A stretch of 43,569 bases of DNA from an uncultured Oscillospiraceae bacterium (GTDB lineage Bacteria > Bacillota > Clostridia > Oscillospirales > Oscillospiraceae). The position numbers and the translations under genes were made by a program. The notes beneath the pieces were generated by a model. It saw only the letters and a program-made list of their open reading frames with translations. It was not told the origin of the DNA and did not search any database. The first letter of the stretch is position 1, and every line of letters starts with the position of its first letter. The DNA lies in the NCBI GenBank assembly GCA_910585735.1, contig CAJUEU010000014.1, positions 1 to 43,569 on the forward strand, written 5' to 3'. Below are positions 38,634 to 43,569 of this stretch, in pieces.

Positions 38634-40739
38634 ATGCTCCCTCAAAGCCACAAGCATACCATCCTCATTGCCGACGACTCTGAAATGAACCGAGCGATCC
38701 TTTCCGACATGCTGGGAGAGGAATATATCATTTTAGAAGCCGCCAACGGCAAGGAGGCCCTTCAGGTCATTCAGAGCAGCAGCGCGGACATCTCCCTGCT
38801 TTTGCTGGACATTGTCATGCCCGAGCTGGATGGCTTCGGCGTTTTGGCGGAAATGCGGAAGAATCATTGGATCGACGATATCCCTGTCATCATCATCTCC
38901 TCGGAAAACGGCGCCTCCCAGGTGGAGCGGGCCTATGAGCTGGGAGTCTCCGATTTTATCACCCGCCCCTTTGACGCGCTCATCGTCCATAAGCGGGTAG
39001 TAAACACCATCCTTCTTTACGCCAAGCAGAAGCGCCTGGTGGAGCTGGTCGCCGCCCAGGTCTACGAGACTCAGGTCCAGAGCAATATGATGATCGACAT
39101 TCTCAGCCATATCGTGGAATTCCGCAACGGCGAGACCGGGCTTCATATCCGCCATGTCCATGTGCTGACCGAGCTTCTGCTGGAAAAGCTGAACCAGAAG
39201 GAGGACCTCTTTTTTACCCAGCAGGAGATCTCCATTATCTCCACCGCCTCAGCCCTCCACGACGTAGGTAAGATCGCCATTCCCGAGCATATCCTCAATA
39301 AGCCCGGCAAGCTCACCGACGAGGAATTCGCCGTAATGAAGACCCATACCACCATGGGTGCCGACATGCTTCGGAATCTCCCCATCTACCAGGACAAGCC
39401 TCTGGTCAAGACCGCATACGAAATCTGCCGCTGGCACCACGAGCGCTGGGACGGCAAGGGCTATCCCGACGGACTGAAAGGGGACGAGATCCCCATCTCC
39501 GCCCAGATCGTGGCCCTGGCCGACGTCTACGACGCCCTCACCAGCAAACGGGTCTACAAGGGACCCTATCCCCATGATAAGGCAGTCCAGATGATTTTGA
39601 ACGGAGAGTGCGGCATGTTTTCTCCCCTTCTTCTGGAGTGCTTCTCCGCGCTTTCCGAAGACATTCGTCAAGCTTTCGCCGACGACGCCATGTCCGAGGA
39701 TATCCACCCACGCCTGTTAGAGGTCACAGAGGAAATGCTCCACCACGAGAACTTCTCGGTATCCCGACGGACTCTTCAGCTCATGGAGCACGAGCGGATC
39801 CGCCGGGACTTCTTTGCCTCTCTCAGCGAGGAGCTTCAGTTTGAGTTCACCATGTCCCCGCCCCAGCTCACCATCTCCTCCTTCAGCGCTGAGAAGCTGG
39901 GCTTTCCCGAAACGGTCCGGGATCCGCTTCACGACCCCCAACTTCTGGCTATTATGGGCGGACGGGAATATGCCCTCGCCTTTTCCGACATGCTGCGCGC
40001 CACCTCTCCGGGCAGCCCGGTGGTAAGCCAGGATTGTCTCCTCCACATCGGGGATTCTCCCCGATGGTATCATGTGATGGCCCGGGCCTCCTGGTCCTCC
40101 GACGAGCCGCCCCGGTACACAGGCTCCATGGGAAAGGCCACCGACGTCCATGAAAACCGTCTGCAGATGGCCACCTTGGAGCGCATGGCCTCCACCGACC
40201 AGCTCACCGGCCTGCTCAACCATGCCAGCGCCCGCAAGCAGATCTCAGCTCGGCTGGAGGAGCGCCCCAAGGGCCGGTTTGCCCTGGCCATTTTTGACCT
40301 GGACCTGTTCAAGCAGGCCAACGACACCTATGGCCACCTGTTTGGAGATCAGGTCCTGGCCCATGTGGCCCACCAGCTTCGCGAGACCATCCGGGGCGGA
40401 GACATCGTGGCCCGGGTAGGCGGAGACGAATTCCTCATTTTCCTGGAGTATAAAGGCAGTCTGGAGCCCGCCATCCGCCGGATCTACAGTGCCCTTTGCA
40501 CCGACTACGGCGACTTTCCCATCACCATCAGCATGGGCGTGGCCGAAGCCATACTGGTGGGCAATCAATACGACGACCTGTTCCGTGCCGCCGACAAGGC
40601 CCTTTACTCTATCAAGAAGGGCCAGCGGGGCAAGGGCGCCAAATATGTATTCTATGATGATTCCCTGTCCCAGATGGCTTCGGCCATCTCCCCCCTGGAC
40701 AAGGGCTGTCAAAACGAGGAAGGAGCATCCAAGGAATGA
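38634..40739 (+). CDS. Response regulator with HD-GYP and GGDEF domains
   Basis: The 701 residues form a receiver domain (about 8-125, phosphoacceptor D59 in LLLLDIVMPELDG), an HD-GYP domain (about 150-350, ALHDVGKIAIPE with H209 and D210, and HHERWDGKGYPDG at 268-280), a less clear PAS-like middle (about 400-510), and a GGDEF domain (about 515-680). The GGDEF motif (596-600) is intact, and a product-inhibition site RGGD (587-590) lies five residues before it. It can in principle both make and break cyclic-di-GMP under control of phosphorylation. The stop overlaps the HPt gene start. Confidence 0.93.
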   Translation: MLPQSHKHTILIADDSEMNRAILSDMLGEEYIILEAANGKEALQVIQSSSADISLLLLDIVMPELDGFGVLAEMRKNHWIDDIPVIIISSENGASQVERAYELGVSDFITRPFDALIVHKRVVNTILLYAKQKRLVELVAAQVYETQVQSNMMIDILSHIVEFRNGETGLHIRHVHVLTELLLEKLNQKEDLFFTQQEISIISTASALHDVGKIAIPEHILNKPGKLTDEEFAVMKTHTTMGADMLRNLPIYQDKPLVKTAYEICRWHHERWDGKGYPDGLKGDEIPISAQIVALADVYDALTSKRVYKGPYPHDKAVQMILNGECGMFSPLLLECFSALSEDIRQAFADDAMSEDIHPRLLEVTEEMLHHENFSVSRRTLQLMEHERIRRDFFASLSEELQFEFTMSPPQLTISSFSAEKLGFPETVRDPLHDPQLLAIMGGREYALAFSDMLRATSPGSPVVSQDCLLHIGDSPRWYHVMARASWSSDEPPRYTGSMGKATDVHENRLQMATLERMASTDQLTGLLNHASARKQISARLEERPKGRFALAIFDLDLFKQANDTYGHLFGDQVLAHVAHQLRETIRGGDIVARVGGDEFLIFLEYKGSLEPAIRRIYSALCTDYGDFPITISMGVAEAILVGNQYDDLFRAADKALYSIKKGQRGKGAKYVFYDDSLSQMASAISPLDKGCQNEEGASKE

Positions 40740-41098
40740 CACTGCGGGAATGCTATACCGCCCTGGGCGGTAACTATGATGAGGTCCTGGGCCGTCTTCG
40801 AAGCGAGGCTCTGGTGAAAAAATTTGTCCTCAAATTCCTGGACGACCCCAGCTATGGCCTTCTTTGCCGCTCTATGGAGGAGCAGAACTATGAGGAAGCC
40901 TTCCGGGCCGCCCACACCCTGAAGGGGATCTGCCAAAATCTTGCCTTTGTTCAGCTTTACGACTCCAGCGCCCAGCTTTGTGAGGCTTTGCGGGGCGGAG
41001 CCCACCCCGAGGCTCCCGCCCTGTCCCGGCAGGCGGCCTCCGATTACCAGCAGACCATCTCCGCCATTCGGAGCTTTCAGTCTTCCCTGCCCCAATGA
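40736..41098 (+). CDS. Histidine phosphotransfer (HPt) protein
   Basis: This 120-residue helical protein carries the HPt motif RAAHTLKGICQNLAF with phosphorylatable H60. HPt proteins pass phosphate between receivers in a phosphorelay. It starts within the stop of the upstream gene (ATGA), so it is made with the HD-GYP/GGDEF regulator, and it precedes the hybrid kinase by 34 bases. The simplest reading is that it moves phosphate from the kinase receivers to the regulator. Confidence 0.92.
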   Translation: MTLRECYTALGGNYDEVLGRLRSEALVKKFVLKFLDDPSYGLLCRSMEEQNYEEAFRAAHTLKGICQNLAFVQLYDSSAQLCEALRGGAHPEAPALSRQAASDYQQTISAIRSFQSSLPQ

Positions 41099-41132
41099 GC
41101 GGTTTATTCAGTTCGTCAAAGGATGAATATCT

Positions 41133-43569
41133 ATGAAAGTTTTCAAAAATAGGACCACTCGTTTTCTCACTACAAGCCTTGTCTGTGTGATCTTTCTTTG
41201 TGTCCTTGTTTTTTCCTCCCTGGCGTTTCATATGAACAAGGAAAGCACCCAGACCATCAATCAGGTGGGGACCATGTACATGTCCAACATGAGTCAGCAG
41301 ATCTCCATGCATTTTTCCACCACCATCTCCCTTCGGCTGGACCAGCTGGACGCCCTGGTCGCCACCATCCCCCCCAACAGCAGCCGGGCGCCCGACGGCC
41401 TGTACCAGGAGCTATGCTACCAGGCGCAGGCGAGGAATTTTGACTATTTGGGCCTTTACTCCACCGACGGCACCCTTGAAATGCTTTACGGAGACCAGCT
41501 GGAGATCACCGACCCAGGGCCCTTCCTAACCTCTCTGAACAACGGGGAGAAAAAAGTGGCTATCAGCGTCAATTCCAAGGGAGAAAAGGTCATCCTTTTG
41601 GGGATCTCCACCACCTACCCCATGGCGGACGGAGAGGTCTGTACTGCCCTGGTGGCCGGTCTGCCCGCCTCCTATATCAGCGAGACTCTCTCGCTGGAGG
41701 AGGATGAGGACCAGGTCTATTCCTTCATCATCCGCCAGGACGGTTCCTTTGTGATCCGCAACGCCAATGCGTACCGAAACAGCTACTTTGAGCGGGTAAG
41801 AATGCTTTACAGCGACGTAAACGGTATGACCCCCGAGGAGTATCTGGAGGAGCTACAGGCCGCCATGGATGCCCACCAGGATTATTCTACCGAATGTGTC
41901 ATCAACGGGGACCGGCGGCATTTGTACCTCACCGATCTCAATTACTCCGAGTGGTATCTGCTCACCACCATGCCCTACAGCACGATGAACGCAATTGTCA
42001 AAGGGCTGAGCAGACAGTGGCTCCATACCGCCCTGCTGGGTGGGGCCGTGCTGCTGGCCGCGCTTCTTTTCGTCTTTGCCCGGTACTTCAAGCTGACCCG
42101 GCATCAGATGCTGGAGCTGGACCTTGCCCGGCAGGACGCCGAGGCCGCCACCAAAGCCAAGAGCGAGTTCCTCTCCAACATGTCCCACGACATCCGCACC
42201 CCCATGAACGCCATTGTGGGCATGACGGCTATTGCCACCGCCAACATCGACAGCAAAGAGCAGGTCCAAAACTGCCTGAGAAAGATCACCCTCTCCTCCA
42301 AGCATCTGCTGGGCCTTATCAACGACGTGCTGGATATGTCCAAAATCGAAAGCGGCAAGATGACCCTGAGCATGGAGCTGGTGTCGCTTCGGGAGGTCTT
42401 TGACAGCATTGTCAGCATCGTTCAGCCTCAGATCCATACCAAGAACCAGCAATTCAACGTATTTATCCATGATATTTCCGCCGAATATGTCTACTGCGAC
42501 AGCGTCCGTCTCAACCAGGTGCTGCTCAACTTCCTCTCCAACGCCATTAAATTTACCCCAGAGGCGGGGACCATCGACCTTTCCCTCTATCAGGAGCCCT
42601 CCGACAAGGGGGAGGATTACGTCCGCACCCACATTCTGGTGAAGGACACCGGCATCGGTATGACCCCAGAATTTCAGGCCAAGATCTTTGAATCCTTCAC
42701 CCGGGAGGACTCCGCCCGAGTCCACAAGACCGAAGGCACCGGCCTGGGCATGGCCATCACCAAATATATTGTGGACGCCATGGGCGGTTCCATCCAGGTC
42801 CACAGCGAGCTGGGCAAGGGCACCGAGTTCCATGTATCCCTGGACCTGGAGAAAGCGGTCACCCCGGAGGCCGAAATGATCCTGCCCGACTGGAATATGC
42901 TGGTGGTGGACGACGACAAGCATCTCTGCGAAAGCGCCGTCTCCTCCCTTCAGACTATCGGGGTCAAAGCCGATTGGACTCTGGACGGGGAAAGCGCCGT
43001 TGCGTTGGCGGTAAAGCGCCACCAGGCACGAGACGACTACCAGATCATCCTGCTGGATTGGAAGCTACCCGGCATTGACGGGATCGAGACCGCCCGCCGG
43101 ATCCGCAAGGAGCTGGGCGATAATGTGCCTATCATGCTGATCTCGGCTTACGACTGGAGCGAGATCGAGGAGAAAGCTCGGGAGGCGGGCGTCACCGGCT
43201 TTATCTCCAAGCCTTTGTTTAAGTCCACTCTTTACCACGGTCTGAAGCAATTTGTGAGTGAGGATACAGAAGCTCCCAACACCGATCCCTCCGGCACCCG
43301 CGCCCATCTCGCCGGCCGGCGTGTCCTTCTGGCAGAGGACAATGACCTGAACTGGGAGATCGCCAACGAGCTCCTTTCCTCTGAGCTGGGATTGGAGTTG
43401 GACTGGGCCGAAAACGGCCAAATCTGTTTGGCCAAGTTTCAGGCCTCCCCCGAAGGCTACTACGACGCTATCCTTATGGACATTCGGATGCCCGTTATGA
43501 CGGGCTATCAAGCCACCGAGGCCATCCGTGCTCTGGACCGGGCAGATAAAAGCATTCCCATCATCGCCA
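41133..43569 (+). CDS. Hybrid sensor histidine kinase with two receivers (3' end outside window)
   Basis: The frame is open from ATG at 41133 (AAAGGA upstream) to the right edge, 812 codons so far. It has a signal anchor (about 13-32), an extracellular sensor region (about 33-290) that resembles a double-Cache or PAS-like domain, a second membrane helix (about 298-317), a HisKA domain with H352 (SNMSHDIRTPMNA), an ATPase domain (NQVLLNFLSNAIKF, VKDTGIGM, GTGLGMAI), and two receivers. The first has D642 (LLDWKLPGIDG) and the second D783 (LMDIRMPVMTG). No HPt domain is seen before the edge; the separate HPt gene upstream supplies one. The ligand is unknown. Confidence 0.93.
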   Translation, partial: MKVFKNRTTRFLTTSLVCVIFLCVLVFSSLAFHMNKESTQTINQVGTMYMSNMSQQISMHFSTTISLRLDQLDALVATIPPNSSRAPDGLYQELCYQAQARNFDYLGLYSTDGTLEMLYGDQLEITDPGPFLTSLNNGEKKVAISVNSKGEKVILLGISTTYPMADGEVCTALVAGLPASYISETLSLEEDEDQVYSFIIRQDGSFVIRNANAYRNSYFERVRMLYSDVNGMTPEEYLEELQAAMDAHQDYSTECVINGDRRHLYLTDLNYSEWYLLTTMPYSTMNAIVKGLSRQWLHTALLGGAVLLAALLFVFARYFKLTRHQMLELDLARQDAEAATKAKSEFLSNMSHDIRTPMNAIVGMTAIATANIDSKEQVQNCLRKITLSSKHLLGLINDVLDMSKIESGKMTLSMELVSLREVFDSIVSIVQPQIHTKNQQFNVFIHDISAEYVYCDSVRLNQVLLNFLSNAIKFTPEAGTIDLSLYQEPSDKGEDYVRTHILVKDTGIGMTPEFQAKIFESFTREDSARVHKTEGTGLGMAITKYIVDAMGGSIQVHSELGKGTEFHVSLDLEKAVTPEAEMILPDWNMLVVDDDKHLCESAVSSLQTIGVKADWTLDGESAVALAVKRHQARDDYQIILLDWKLPGIDGIETARRIRKELGDNVPIMLISAYDWSEIEEKAREAGVTGFISKPLFKSTLYHGLKQFVSEDTEAPNTDPSGTRAHLAGRRVLLAEDNDLNWEIANELLSSELGLELDWAENGQICLAKFQASPEGYYDAILMDIRMPVMTGYQATEAIRALDRADKSIPIIA

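Noticed and set aside
1..43569. CRISPR array or insertion sequence
   Set aside because: No regularly spaced repeats and no transposase gene were seen in any frame.

Overview
The window looks like a chromosomal stretch of a GC-rich, endospore-forming Clostridia species of the Oscillospiraceae type (Flavonifractor, Pseudoflavonifractor or Lawsonibacter-like). This rests on the complete spoIIIAA-AH operon, whiA, Gram-positive ribosome binding sites, strong codon bias toward G/C, and Firmicutes synteny; the genus is an inference.

Layout. Positions 1-600 hold what seems to be the edge of a decayed mobile element (the 3' end of a MobC-like relaxosome gene and a truncated histidine kinase) abutting the 3' end of a tRNA-Pro(GGG) gene. 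A plus-strand cysteine-rich protein of possible sporulation role follows (920-1753). From 1805 to about 22443 nearly everything is read on the minus strand. In transcription order this is nusB, a TsaD-like paralogue, a small membrane protein, xseA, xseB, ispA, a divergent PAP2 protein, dxs, tlyA, nadK, argR, recN, murB, rapZ, yvcK, whiA, two unrecognised membrane proteins, dnaE and a cardiolipin synthase. This joins two clusters known from Firmicutes: nusB-xse-ispA-dxs-tlyA-argR-recN and rapZ-yvcK-whiA. An inverted pair of palindromic repeat units lies between the PAP2 gene and dxs.

A plus-strand GNAT acetyltransferase with its own promoter (22609-23194) sits between nusB and the asp23-family gene. 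Upstream of asp23 the eight-gene spoIIIA operon (23732-28416, minus) is intact and is preceded by a good sigma-E-like promoter. Its spoIIIAE gene has no ordinary start codon; an ATA overlapping the spoIIIAD stop is the best candidate.

Further right are an ABC importer of the TrpXYZ type (28591-31355), with a strong promoter, a palindrome in its leader and a run of ten G as its ribosome binding site, and a compact type IV pilus-like cluster (31562-35386: pilC, three or four pilin-like proteins, pilT, no pilB). A transglutaminase-like lipoprotein follows.

The last 6.7 kb are on the plus strand. They hold an XRE regulator, a BTAD-type regulator with a degenerate GGDEF-like tail, a response regulator with HD-GYP and GGDEF domains, a stand-alone HPt protein and a hybrid histidine kinase cut by the window end. 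The last three make a nearly complete phosphorelay: sensor kinase and receivers, then HPt, then a receiver that controls cyclic-di-GMP synthesis and breakdown.
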